Source: Methylobacterium sp. J-068 (lineage in GTDB: Bacteria > Pseudomonadota > Alphaproteobacteria > Rhizobiales > Beijerinckiaceae). From it: 64,000 bases of DNA. The stretch is from the NCBI RefSeq assembly GCF_022829445.1, contig NZ_JAKSXY010000122.1, positions 186,001-250,000 on the forward strand, written 5' to 3'. The first letter of the stretch is position 1; each line of letters begins with the position of its first letter. Of this stretch, positions 18,319 to 26,430 are shown piece by piece. A model generated the notes under the pieces. The model saw only the letters and a program-made list of their open reading frames with translations, was not told where the DNA came from and did not search any database. A program made the position numbers and the translations under genes.

Positions 18319-20234
18319 CCTTGCGCCTCCTTCACCTGAGCCACCTGCAGGGTCTCGCCCGGCGCGATCTCGCGCTCGCCGCGCGCCAGGATGGTCTCCA
18401 GGGCCTCGACCCGGTCGGCCTCCGCCGCCGGCTTGTCCCAGCGGATGCGGGCGACGCGGGGGAAGCGCATGGCCACCCCCGACTTGTGCCGGGTCGAGCG
18501 CTGCACGCCCTCGAAGGCGATCTCGAGCACGAGGCCGTGGTCGCGCCCGTAGGACACCTCGCGCACCGGCCCGAAGCGCTTCGTGGTGTTGTTGCGGACG
18601 TAGCGGTCGAGCTTGGCGAGCTCGGCATCGGTGAAGCCGTGATAGGCCTTGCCCACCGGCACGAGTTCGGGCGTGCCGTCCTCGCGCTCGCGCCAGACCC
18701 CGAAGGTGTAGTCGGAGTAGAACGACGAGCGCTTCCCGTGCCCGCGCTGGGCGTACATCATCACGGTGTCGACGCGGAACGGCTCGCGCTTCCACTTCCA
18801 CCACGGCCCCTTGGGGCGGCCCGGCAGGTAGGCGCTGTCGCGCGCCTTCAGCATCACGCCCTCGATGGCGTCCGCGTCCTCGCCCGCCCCCACGGCGGCC
18901 GGATCGGAGCGGGCCGTGGCGAGCGCGTCCCAGGTGGCGAACGGCACCAGCGGCGAGAGGTCGATGCGCGCGTGGTCGAGGGCGGCCACGAAGGCTTCCA
19001 GGCGCTGCCTGCGCGCCACGAAGGGCAGCGGGCGCAGGTCCTCGCCCTCGGCCTGCATCAGGTCGTAGGCGCGAACATGGGCGGGGAACTCCTCCAGCAG
19101 CTTCGGCGTCACGGCCTTCCGGTTGAGGCGCTGCTGCAGCACGTTGAAGCTCTGCACGCGACCCGCGCGCAGGATCAGCAACTCGCCGTCGATCGCGCCC
19201 GAGAAGGTGATGGCCTCGGCCAGATCCGGGAACGCGCCCGAGATGTCCTCGCCGGTGCGCGAGTAGATGCGCGCCACCTGGGTGCCGCCCGCGTCCCGCC
19301 CGCCGACGAGCTGGACCCGGATGCCGTCCCACTTCCACTCGCCGGAGAAGGCAGCCGGGTCGAGTTTCTCGAAATCCGCCGCCTCGTCGATGGGGTGTGA
19401 GAGCATCGGCGGCCGGAAGGGCGCGGGGTTGAGCGTCGTCGGACGCGGCGCCCGGCCCTCGACCCAGGCGAACAGGGTGGCATAGGGCGGCTCCAGCCCG
19501 TGCCAGACCTCCTCCACCGCGTCGGCCTCGTGGCCGCCGAGCGCCCCGATGGCGGTCTTGGCGAGGCGGGCCGAGACGCCGACCCGCAGCGCACCGGTGA
19601 TGAGCTTCAGGAGCGCCCAGCGCCCGGTCTCGTCGAGGGCATCGAGCCATTCCGCGATGCGGGCGGGAAGATCCGCCTTCCGCACGGTGCGCAGGGTCTC
19701 CACCACCTCGGCGAGGCTGGGGACGTGCGGGGGCGGGTTGTTGTGGCCGAGGGAGGCGAGCGCCCCCCCTCCCGCAGCCTCCGAGGACCGATGCGTGCCT
19801 GAAAATGACGCGACGGGCTCCCTCTCCTGGAAGGAGAGGGTTGGGGAGAGGTGTGGTCCTTCTCCAGAGAGGTCACGCACCTCACCCTGTCCCTCTCCTT
19901 CCAGGAGAGGGGACCCACGCCGCCTGCCCGACGCCGGAACGTTCACGTCCCCCGGGGCCTGCGGTGCCGGCCAGATCAAAGCCGTCGTCTCGGCCAGATC
20001 GCCGACGTAGTTGTGCGAGAGCCCGAACAGCACCGGGTCGACCCGCGCCTCCACCAGCCCCCGGATCATCGCGGGCTTGGCCTCCCGGAAGGTCAGCCCC
20101 CCCGTCATCGCGGCCAGAGCGTAGCCGCGCTCCGGGTCGGGCGCATGGGCGAAATAATCCTGGAGCAGGCGCAGCTTGGCGTTGCGGCGCGGCTCGTAGG
20201 CGAGGCGGTCGAGGAGATGGGCGAAATCGTTCAT
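18315..20234 (-). CDS. ATP-dependent DNA ligase, ligase-associated repair type
   Basis: 639 residues, ~60-80 more than expected because of a linker insertion. Catalytic lysine K301 lies in the adenylation motif KWDGIR. An N-terminal helical domain precedes it (~1-90 and ~160-270), with motifs III-V (GELLILRAG, IEGVMLKARDS) and a C-terminal OB fold after. The ligase belongs to the bacterial group paired with a beta-lactamase-fold exonuclease in DNA repair. Residues 108-139 are encoded by a 92-bp palindromic repeat inserted in frame, and residues ~91-165 look like a spacer. The gene overlaps the exonuclease upstream and YjbQ downstream by 4 bp each. Confidence 0.93.
   Translation of the reverse strand: MNDFAHLLDRLAYEPRRNAKLRLLQDYFAHAPDPERGYALAAMTGGLTFREAKPAMIRGLVEARVDPVLFGLSHNYVGDLAETTALIWPAPQAPGDVNVPASGRRRGSPLLEGEGQGEVRDLSGEGPHLSPTLSFQEREPVASFSGTHRSSEAAGGGALASLGHNNPPPHVPSLAEVVETLRTVRKADLPARIAEWLDALDETGRWALLKLITGALRVGVSARLAKTAIGALGGHEADAVEEVWHGLEPPYATLFAWVEGRAPRPTTLNPAPFRPPMLSHPIDEAADFEKLDPAAFSGEWKWDGIRVQLVGGRDAGGTQVARIYSRTGEDISGAFPDLAEAITFSGAIDGELLILRAGRVQSFNVLQQRLNRKAVTPKLLEEFPAHVRAYDLMQAEGEDLRPLPFVARRQRLEAFVAALDHARIDLSPLVPFATWDALATARSDPAAVGAGEDADAIEGVMLKARDSAYLPGRPKGPWWKWKREPFRVDTVMMYAQRGHGKRSSFYSDYTFGVWREREDGTPELVPVGKAYHGFTDAELAKLDRYVRNNTTKRFGPVREVSYGRDHGLVLEIAFEGVQRSTRHKSGVAMRFPRVARIRWDKPAAEADRVEALETILARGEREIAPGETLQVAQVKEAQG
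19820..19911. repeat. Palindromic repeat element inserted in frame in the ligase gene
   Basis: Two 21-bp units, 19820-19840 and 19891-19911, are exact reverse complements. Each is itself an inverted repeat CCCTCTCC-5 nt-GGAGAGGG (loops TGGAA and TTCCA). The 50-bp middle is also partly self-complementary (GGGGAGAGGTG against GGGTGAGGTG). The element looks like a dispersed REP-type repeat. It encodes ligase residues 108-139 without breaking the frame. Confidence 0.85.
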
Positions 20235-21274
20235 GCGGCCTCCTCCGGCGCGGCCGCCGGCTCGGATTCGCCGTCGTCGCCGTAGCCGAGCAGGTGCAGG
20301 GGTTTAGCCTTGATGCCTTGCGTCCCGCACCAATGCACCAGGGCGTCCTCCTGCCCGTGCGTGACCCAGACCTCGCCGGCCCCGGTCTCCCGGATCGTGC
20401 GGCAGAGGTCCGGCCAGTCGGAATGGTCGGAGATGCAGAGCGGCAGTTCGACGCCCTTCTGGCGCGCCCGCGCGCGCACCCGCATCCAGCCCGAGGCGAA
20501 CGAGGTGACGGGATCGGGGAATTTGCGCGACCACACGTCCTGGATCGACGAGGGCGGGCAGAGCACGATGGCGCCGTGGAGCTTGGCCCGCTCGGTCGCC
20601 ACCACCTTCGGCGTCTCACCGAGGGGGATGCCCTCCTGCTTGTAGAGTTCGGTCAGCTTCTCCACGGCGCCGTGCAGGTAGATCGGCCGGTCGTAGCCGG
20701 CCTCCCGCAGCAGGGCCATCACCCGCTGCGCCTTGCCGAGGGCGTAGGCCCCGACGATGTGAGCGCGCTCGGGGAACAGGGCCACGGAATCGAGGAGCTT
20801 CCGCACCTCGTCGCGGGTGTCCGGCATCCGGAACACCGGCAGGCCGAAGGTCGCCTCGGTGATGAACACGTCGCAGGGCACCACCTCGAAGGGCAGGCAG
20901 GTCGGGTCGTAGGCGCGCTTGTAATCCCCCGAGACCACCACCCGCAGCCCCTGCGCCTCGATCGCGATCTGGGCCGAGCCGAGCACGTGCCCGGCGGGCG
21001 CGAAGCGCACGGTGACGTCGCCGATGCGGATCGCCTGTCCGAGCGGCGCCTCCTGCCGGCTCGCGCAGAAATCGGCGCCGTAGCGCACCGCCATGATGCG
21101 CAGGGTCTCGGCCGTCGCGAGCACGCGGCCATGGCCGGAGCGGGCGTGGTCGGCATGGCCGTGGGTGATCAGCGCGCGCGGCACCGGCCAGGTCGGGTCC
21201 ACGTGGAAGCCGCCGAGGGGACAGTAGAGGCCCTCGCGGGTCAGGGTCAGAAGTTCGCTGGCGCTGATGCTCAT
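20231..21274 (-). CDS. Ligase-associated DNA damage-response exonuclease (metallo-beta-lactamase fold)
   Basis: 347 residues. The dinuclear-metal motif HGHADH is at 38-43, with further ligands in PAGHVLGSAQ, VVSGDYKR and SDHSDWPDL. The beta-CASP insertion makes it a relative of SNM1/CPSF-73-type nucleases. In many proteobacteria it is fused in operon with the ATP-dependent ligase, an Lhr-like helicase and the phosphoesterase PdeM; here only the ligase follows, overlapping by 4 bp. It is the first gene of the operon. Confidence 0.92.
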   Translation of the reverse strand: MSISASELLTLTREGLYCPLGGFHVDPTWPVPRALITHGHADHARSGHGRVLATAETLRIMAVRYGADFCASRQEAPLGQAIRIGDVTVRFAPAGHVLGSAQIAIEAQGLRVVVSGDYKRAYDPTCLPFEVVPCDVFITEATFGLPVFRMPDTRDEVRKLLDSVALFPERAHIVGAYALGKAQRVMALLREAGYDRPIYLHGAVEKLTELYKQEGIPLGETPKVVATERAKLHGAIVLCPPSSIQDVWSRKFPDPVTSFASGWMRVRARARQKGVELPLCISDHSDWPDLCRTIRETGAGEVWVTHGQEDALVHWCGTQGIKAKPLHLLGYGDDGESEPAAAPEEAA

Positions 21275-21315
21275 CGGCGCGGCATATAGGGCGCCCGACG
21301 CACCGGCGCAGCCAC

Positions 21316-22269
21316 ATGTCCCACACGATCACCTCCGGCGACCTCCTCGCCGACCGGCGCTACGCCTATGCGCAGGGCTGCTTCGACGACGGCGACCCGG
21401 AGGGCGCCGCCGAGATGGCGGAGCAGGCGCTGGAGATCGCGCCCCGCTTCGCTCCTGCCTGGTTCCTCCTCGGCCGCGCCCGCGAGGCCCGGTACGCGGC
21501 CAGCGGGCGGGACGGCGACCACCACGCCGCGTTGCGCGCCTATGCCAACGCCCTGGAGATTGACCCCGACGACGCGCAGGGCGCCCGCCTCGCCCTGGTG
21601 CGGTTCGGCGCGGGCGCCTCCGCCACGGCGATCTCGCCCGGCTACGTGCGGGCGCTGTTCGACGCCTACGCGCCGCGCTTCGACCGCCACCTCGTCGAGG
21701 GCCTGTCCTATCGCGGGCCCGCCCTCCTCGTCGCCGCGCTCGATGCGACGCCCGGCCCCCTCGGCCGGGTCTTCGATCTCGGCTGCGGCACCGGCCTCGT
21801 CGGGGCGGCCCTGGGCCAGCGCCCGGATCACCTCACGGGGATCGACCTCTCGCCCGCGATGCTGGCGCGGGCGAAGCGCCTGGGCTGCTATCACCGCCTC
21901 GTAGAGGGGGAGATCGCCGCAATCCTGCGCGAGGAACCCCCGGCCTCGGCCGACTGCGCCATCGCCGCCGACGTCATGATCTATGTCGGGGATTTCGCCC
22001 GCGTGCTCGGCGACACCGCGCGCGTCCTGGCTTCGGGCGGCCGCTTCGCCTTCACGGTCCAGTCGCATCCGGGCGACGGACTGATCCTCGGGGCGGATTC
22101 GCGCTACGCCCACGGCGATGCGCTGGTGCGCGAGGCCGTGGCGGCGGCGGGGTTCGATCTCGTCGTCCTCGAACCGGCATCCGTCCGCCGGGAGAACGGC
22201 GCCGACGTGCCGGGCCGCGTGGTGGTGGCGCGCCGTCCGGGCGGTTCACGATCCCGTTCCGACCCTTGA
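21316..22269 (+). CDS. TPR-containing class I SAM-dependent methyltransferase
   Basis: 317 residues, ATG 21316, divergent from the exonuclease by 41 bp. Residues ~17-85 form two TPR-like helical pairs (YAQGCFDDGDPEGAAEMAEQALEIAPRFAPAW). A Rossmann methyltransferase domain follows, with motif I VFDLGCGTG (152-160) and the acidic ADVMIYVGDFARVL region. This TPR-methyltransferase layout is common in alphaproteobacteria, where the substrate is unknown. The hairpin with a T-run at 22339-22370 ends the unit. Confidence 0.85.
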   Translation: MSHTITSGDLLADRRYAYAQGCFDDGDPEGAAEMAEQALEIAPRFAPAWFLLGRAREARYAASGRDGDHHAALRAYANALEIDPDDAQGARLALVRFGAGASATAISPGYVRALFDAYAPRFDRHLVEGLSYRGPALLVAALDATPGPLGRVFDLGCGTGLVGAALGQRPDHLTGIDLSPAMLARAKRLGCYHRLVEGEIAAILREEPPASADCAIAADVMIYVGDFARVLGDTARVLASGGRFAFTVQSHPGDGLILGADSRYAHGDALVREAVAAAGFDLVVLEPASVRRENGADVPGRVVVARRPGGSRSRSDP

Positions 22270-22338
22270 TCCGCGGCGAACGACGGGGTTGAACCAAATC
22301 CGGACGGCGCTGTTGCCAGCAACGGACCGACACCGCAC

Positions 22339-22370
22339 CGCCGCCGCTGGACGACCTCCGGCGGCGTTTT
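22339..22370 (+). terminator. Rho-independent terminator after the TPR-methyltransferase
   Basis: CGCCGCCG (22339-22346) pairs with CGGCGGCG (22359-22366), directly followed by TTTT. This is the cleanest intrinsic terminator in the window. Confidence 0.75.
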
Positions 22371-22422
22371 GATGCGTCGGGCCGGACGGGCACGGTGACG
22401 CGACACGCAGGACGGAGATTCC

Positions 22423-23160
22423 ATGGCAGAGACGCAGAACAAGTCGTTTCCGGCGAGCGCCGCGACGCGCATTCCCTTCGCACTGGCCCTCTCGGCGGTG
22501 GCGGGCTGCGCCGATTCGATCGGCTTCCTCGAATTCTCGCAGCTGTTCATGTCCTTCATGAGCGGGAACACGACGCGGTTCGGCGTCTCGGTGAGCCGGT
22601 TCGACTGGGAGAGCACTTCGCGCGTCGCCTCCGTCATCGTCCTGTTCTGCTTCGGCGCCTTCGCGGGCACGCTCATCGCCGCCTGGGTCGGGCGCTGGCG
22701 CCTCTCGGTGCTGCTCCTGCTGCAATCGGTCCTGCTCACCATCGGACTCATCATCCCGCACGGGACCTTCGCCTTCCCGCTCCACGCCTATCCGATCGTG
22801 ATCGCGCTCGGCCTGCAGAACGCGACCCTGCAGGACGAGGGCGGCCGCAGCCTCGCGCTCACCTACGTCACCGGCGCGGTGGTGCGCTTCGGCACGGGGC
22901 TCGCCAACCTCATGCTCGGCACGGTGGCGCCCTCTTTCTGGATCCAGGCGCCGCTCTGGGCGGCCCTCAGCACGGGTGCCGTCATCGGCGGCTTCCTGCA
23001 GCTGCGCTATGGCGAGGACGCCTTCCTGTTCCCGGCCGCCGTCTCCGCGCTTCTGGCGATCGTCGCCCTGGTGCTCACGATCGCGAAGCCCGGCAGCGCC
23101 TATGTCAGCGGTGAGATCGAGAGGCACCCGCCGGACGGCGTGGCCGAGCCCAAGGTCTAA
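22423..23160 (+). CDS. DUF1275 (YoaK family) membrane protein
   Basis: 245 residues with about six hydrophobic segments. The DUF1275 features are visible: GCADSIGFLEFSQLFMSFMSGNTTRFG near the N-terminus, GLQNATLQDEGGRSLALTYVTGAVVRFG in the middle, and SFWIQAPLWAALSTGAVIGG. Inner-membrane location is clear; the transported compound is unknown. Its stop overlaps that of the convergent arfB gene by 4 bp, so their transcripts must be complementary at the 3' ends. Confidence 0.88.
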   Translation: MAETQNKSFPASAATRIPFALALSAVAGCADSIGFLEFSQLFMSFMSGNTTRFGVSVSRFDWESTSRVASVIVLFCFGAFAGTLIAAWVGRWRLSVLLLLQSVLLTIGLIIPHGTFAFPLHAYPIVIALGLQNATLQDEGGRSLALTYVTGAVVRFGTGLANLMLGTVAPSFWIQAPLWAALSTGAVIGGFLQLRYGEDAFLFPAAVSALLAIVALVLTIAKPGSAYVSGEIERHPPDGVAEPKV

Positions 23161-23576
23161 TCGCCGCTGCTGCCCCTCAGGCGCTTGGTGGCGCTCCGCT
23201 TCGACTTCTCGTCGAGGCGGCGCTTCTTCGAGGCCAGCGTGGGGCGCGTGGCGCGCCGGGGCGTCGGCGGCACGGCCGCCTCGGCGACGAGTTCGGCCAG
23301 CCGCTCACGCGCATCCGCGCGATTGCGGTCCTGCGTCCGGAAGCGCTGGGCGCTGATGACGATGACGCCGTCCACCGTGAGGCGCCGGCCCGCGAGCCGC
23401 ATCAGCCGCACCGCCACGGCGTCCGGCAGGGCGGCCGAGCGCCGGGCGTCGAAGCGAAGCTGCACGGCGGTGGAGAGCTTGTTGACGTTCTGGCCGCCGG
23501 GACCGGAGGCCCGCACGAACGTCTCCTCCAGTTCCGCCTCGTCGATGACGATGTGGGGCGTGCAGTGCAGGGCCAC
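23157..23576 (-). CDS. arfB: Alternative ribosome-rescue peptidyl-tRNA hydrolase ArfB
   Basis: 139 residues. The release-factor GGQ motif is in VRASGPGGQNVNK (GGQ at 27-29), and a basic C-terminal tail (KKRRLDEKSKRSATKRLRG) fits the mRNA-entry-channel anchor of ArfB. The protein hydrolyses peptidyl-tRNA on stalled ribosomes that lack a stop codon. It lacks the codon-recognition domain of RF1/RF2, as expected. Lies 22 bp downstream of the bolA-type gene on the same strand. Confidence 0.93.
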   Translation of the reverse strand: MALHCTPHIVIDEAELEETFVRASGPGGQNVNKLSTAVQLRFDARRSAALPDAVAVRLMRLAGRRLTVDGVIVISAQRFRTQDRNRADARERLAELVAEAAVPPTPRRATRPTLASKKRRLDEKSKRSATKRLRGSSGD

Positions 23577-23598
23577 GGCGCGGTCTTTCTCTCGGCCG

Positions 23599-23883
23599 TC
23601 AGGCCGCCTCGGCGGGAGTGCGGGCGCGCAGGGCGAGCGCGTGGAGTCCGCGCCGGAAGGCCGGATCGAGGGCCGCGTTGACGATGCGGTGGCGCTCGAC
23701 GCGGCTCTTTCCCTCGAAGGCGGCCGCCACCACGTTCACGCGGAAATGCGTCTCCCCCTCGGGCCGCGAGCCCGAATGGCCGGCATGCAGGTGCGATTCG
23801 TCGATCACCTCCAAGGCCTGCGGCGCCAGTTGCGCGCGCAGCGTCTCGTCGATCCACGCCTTCAGGGTTCCGGTCTCGCTCAT
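23599..23883 (-). CDS. BolA family protein
   Basis: 94 residues from ATG 23883 (MSETGTLKAWIDETL). It has the class II KH-like BolA fold with the signature HLHAGHSGSRPEGETHFRVNVVAAAFEGKS and VERHRIVNAAL. BolA proteins partner with monothiol glutaredoxins in Fe-S cluster handling; H in the HAGH segment is a likely cluster ligand. It precedes arfB on the same strand and is divergent from the DnaJ-domain gene, a pairing found often in alphaproteobacteria. Confidence 0.92.
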   Translation of the reverse strand: MSETGTLKAWIDETLRAQLAPQALEVIDESHLHAGHSGSRPEGETHFRVNVVAAAFEGKSRVERHRIVNAALDPAFRRGLHALALRARTPAEAA

Positions 23884-24026
23884 CGTGGGCGTCTCCTGTT
23901 CATCCCGATCTCGGACACGTTGCCGGAGCCTTCCTCCGGCTCCGCGCGTCAACCCCCGGCGGTCGCATGCGTCATCAGGCCCGCCGCTCTTGTGTCTGCG
24001 ACCCGCCCCCTCATAATCGCCCCATC

Positions 24027-24656
24027 ATGGATCTCAACTCGCCCCTGTTCGACAGCATCCGCATCAAGCCGTCCTGCGACGAGCCGAAGACGGCCGCGAC
24101 CCAGACCTGCGAGACCCCGGGTTGCCAGAATCCCGGGCTCTACCGGGCGCCGAAGGGACGCAAGGCGGAAGGCCAGTACTGGCGCTTCTGCATGGACCAC
24201 GTGCGCGCCTACAACGCCACGTACAACTACTTCGACGGCATGAACGACGCCGCCGTGCAGGCCTACCAGAAGGACGCGATCATCGGGCACCGCCCGACCT
24301 GGGCGATGGGCGTGAACCCCGCCACCGCCGAGGGCAAGGCCAAGGCCAAGGGCGCGCCGAAGCGCGACTGGGCCTATGTCGACCCCCTGGACATCCTGCG
24401 CGCCGAGGGCGTCGGCGAGACCGCCCGGCGCAAGGCCCCCGAGCCGCGCCGCCCCCGCCACTCCGCGGCCACCCTCAAGGCCCTCGACGTGCTCGGCCTC
24501 GACGAGAACGCCGACGCCGCCGCGATCAAGGCCCAGTACAAGGTGCTGGTGAAGCGCTTCCACCCGGACGCCAATGGCGGCGACCGTTCCTTCGAGGAGC
24601 GCCTGCGCGACATCATCCGCGCCCACGATGCCCTGCGCGCCGCCGGCCTCTGCTGA
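24027..24656 (+). CDS. J-domain (DnaJ-like) protein
   Basis: 209 residues from ATG 24027. The J domain is at the C-terminus (~152-209), with the HPD motif at 179-181 (VKRFHPDANGG). The N-terminal half is not DnaJ-like and has cysteines C17, C28, C33, C55 (CETPGCQNPGLYR, YWRFCMDH) that could bind a metal. The J domain should stimulate an Hsp70 ATPase; the client is unknown. Divergent from bolA by 143 bp. This architecture is a conserved alphaproteobacterial type. Confidence 0.88.
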   Translation: MDLNSPLFDSIRIKPSCDEPKTAATQTCETPGCQNPGLYRAPKGRKAEGQYWRFCMDHVRAYNATYNYFDGMNDAAVQAYQKDAIIGHRPTWAMGVNPATAEGKAKAKGAPKRDWAYVDPLDILRAEGVGETARRKAPEPRRPRHSAATLKALDVLGLDENADAAAIKAQYKVLVKRFHPDANGGDRSFEERLRDIIRAHDALRAAGLC

Positions 24657-24908
24657 CGGGCCCGAACGGCGCGCGGTAATGGTCCGGCACGATCGATGCA
24701 CCTTTTCCGGAGCTTCTCGACACCGGATGGGGCGGCAAATGCCGCGCGACGCCCTATATCCTGCGCGAAGTCCCTTGGCGCCGCCCGGCGCCGACCCTTA
24801 GATGGCGCTCGCGCGCGGTTCGTCCCGAGCCGCCAGACGCCTGAGCCCGACACAGCCCGCGCGGTCCCGTGCCCGAACCGACGGCACCCGCGCCCCGACG
24901 AGGTCCTT

Positions 24909-25892
24909 ATGCTTTCTGACGTCACGCCCGCCTCGCTGCCCGACCGGACCGTCTCCGTGCGCGAGGCCTTCGGCATCGACCTCGACCTCAAGGTGCCGGC
25001 CTTTTCGCAGCGCGAGGAGCATGTGCCGGATCTTGATCCGGACTACATCTTCGACCGCGAGACCACCCTGGCGATCCTGGCGGGCTTCGCCCGCAACCGG
25101 CGCGTGATGGTCACCGGCTATCACGGCACAGGCAAGTCGACCCATATCGAGCAGGTGGCCGCGCGCCTGAACTGGCCCTGCATCCGGATCAACCTCGACA
25201 GCCACGTCTCGCGCATCGACCTCGTCGGCAAGGACGCGATCGTGGTGCGTGACGGCAAGCAGGTGACCGCCTTCCAGGACGGCATCCTGCCCTGGGCGCT
25301 GCAGAACAATGTCGCGCTGGTCTTCGACGAGTACGATGCCGGCCGCCCGGACGTGATGTTCGTGATCCAGCGCGTGCTGGAACTCTCCGGCCGCCTGACG
25401 CTCCTCGACCAGAAGCGCGTGATCAGCCCCCACCCGGCCTTCCGCCTCTTCGCGACCGCCAACACGGTGGGCCTGGGCGACACGTCCGGCCTCTATCACG
25501 GCACGCAGCAGATCAACCAGGGCCAGATGGACCGCTGGTCCATCGTCACCACCCTGAACTACCTCGCGCATGACCGCGAGGTCGACATCGTGCTCTCGAA
25601 GGCGGTCCACTACCAGCGCGACGGCGGCCGCGACATCGTCAACCGCATGGTGCGCGTGGCGGACCTGACCCGCAACGCCTTCATGAACGGCGACCTCTCC
25701 ACCGTCATGAGCCCGCGCACCGTGATCACCTGGGCCGAGAACGCCGACATCTTCAAGGATATCGGCTTCGCCTTCCGGGTAACCTTCCTGAACAAGTGCG
25801 ACGAGTTGGAGCGCACCCTGGTGGCGGAGTTCTACCAGCGCGCCTTCGGCAAGGATTTGCCCGAGAGTGCGTCGAACGTGGCCTTGAGCTGA
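24909..25892 (+). CDS. cobS: Aerobic cobaltochelatase subunit CobS
   Basis: 327 residues from ATG 24909 (MLSDVTPASLPDRTVSVREAFG, the usual CobS start; the frame is open further upstream). MoxR-type AAA+ ATPase with Walker A GYHGTGKST (70-78) and Walker B VALVFDEYDAG (~136-145). With CobT it forms the ATPase ring that drives CobN to insert cobalt into hydrogenobyrinic acid a,c-diamide. cobN is not in the window. cobT follows after an intervening DUF29 gene. Confidence 0.95.
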   Translation: MLSDVTPASLPDRTVSVREAFGIDLDLKVPAFSQREEHVPDLDPDYIFDRETTLAILAGFARNRRVMVTGYHGTGKSTHIEQVAARLNWPCIRINLDSHVSRIDLVGKDAIVVRDGKQVTAFQDGILPWALQNNVALVFDEYDAGRPDVMFVIQRVLELSGRLTLLDQKRVISPHPAFRLFATANTVGLGDTSGLYHGTQQINQGQMDRWSIVTTLNYLAHDREVDIVLSKAVHYQRDGGRDIVNRMVRVADLTRNAFMNGDLSTVMSPRTVITWAENADIFKDIGFAFRVTFLNKCDELERTLVAEFYQRAFGKDLPESASNVALS

Positions 25893-25917
25893 AAGACCGT
25901 TTCTTCGGAGGACCGCG

Positions 25918-26430
25918 ATGGCCGAGCCGGCCCGAAAGGACGAAGCACTTTTGGCGTCATCCTCTGAGCGTGCCTCGAACCGTGCGCGCTACGAGGACGA
26001 CTTCTATTCGTGGCTGATCCAACAGGCCGACCTACTGCGTTCCGGCCGGCTGGAGGATGTCGATCTTGATCACGTGGCGGAGGAGCTGGAGGATTTGTCG
26101 AAGAGCGAGTTCGGCAAGCTCCAGAGCACCCTGCGCGTCCTCGTGATGCACATGCTGAAATGGGACCAGCAGCCGGAGCATCGGACACCGAGCTGGATCT
26201 TCTCGATCCGCGAGCAGCGTCGGCGCTACGCCCGCATCCTGGCCGGGAGCCCAGGCCTCAAGCCCCGCATCGACGAGGCTCTCGGGGATGCCTACCCGGA
26301 CGCGCGTGACTGGGCTTCCGACGAGACGCGACTTCCGCCCGATGAGTTTCCGTCCGAATGCCCCTACGCCTGGGAGGATATCCTGGAGCGACCCTTCGAC
26401 TTCGATTCGGTGAAGAAGCAACGCCCGTGA
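25918..26430 (+). CDS. DUF29 family protein lying between cobS and cobT
   Basis: 170 residues. The DUF29 pattern is clear: YEDDFYSWLIQQADLLRSGRLEDVDLDHVAEELEDL, then LVMHMLKWDQQPEHRTPSWIFSIREQR. Function of the family is unknown; its genes are scattered, often in multiple copies, in cyanobacteria and Methylobacteriaceae. Here it lies 25 bp after cobS and its TGA overlaps the cobT GTG start by 4 bp. Its base composition is lower in GC than both neighbours, consistent with insertion into a cobS-cobT operon. Confidence 0.9.
   Translation: MAEPARKDEALLASSSERASNRARYEDDFYSWLIQQADLLRSGRLEDVDLDHVAEELEDLSKSEFGKLQSTLRVLVMHMLKWDQQPEHRTPSWIFSIREQRRRYARILAGSPGLKPRIDEALGDAYPDARDWASDETRLPPDEFPSECPYAWEDILERPFDFDSVKKQRP

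Noticed and set aside
17836..19650. A 604-residue open frame joining YjbQ with an upstream extension
   Set aside because: The upstream part is a shadow of the ligase; the YjbQ fold starts at ATG 18318, exactly at the ATGA overlap with the ligase stop.
24657..24908. Possible cobalamin riboswitch before cobS
   Set aside because: I could not find a B12-box pattern; 252 bp is also short for the full aptamer plus promoter.
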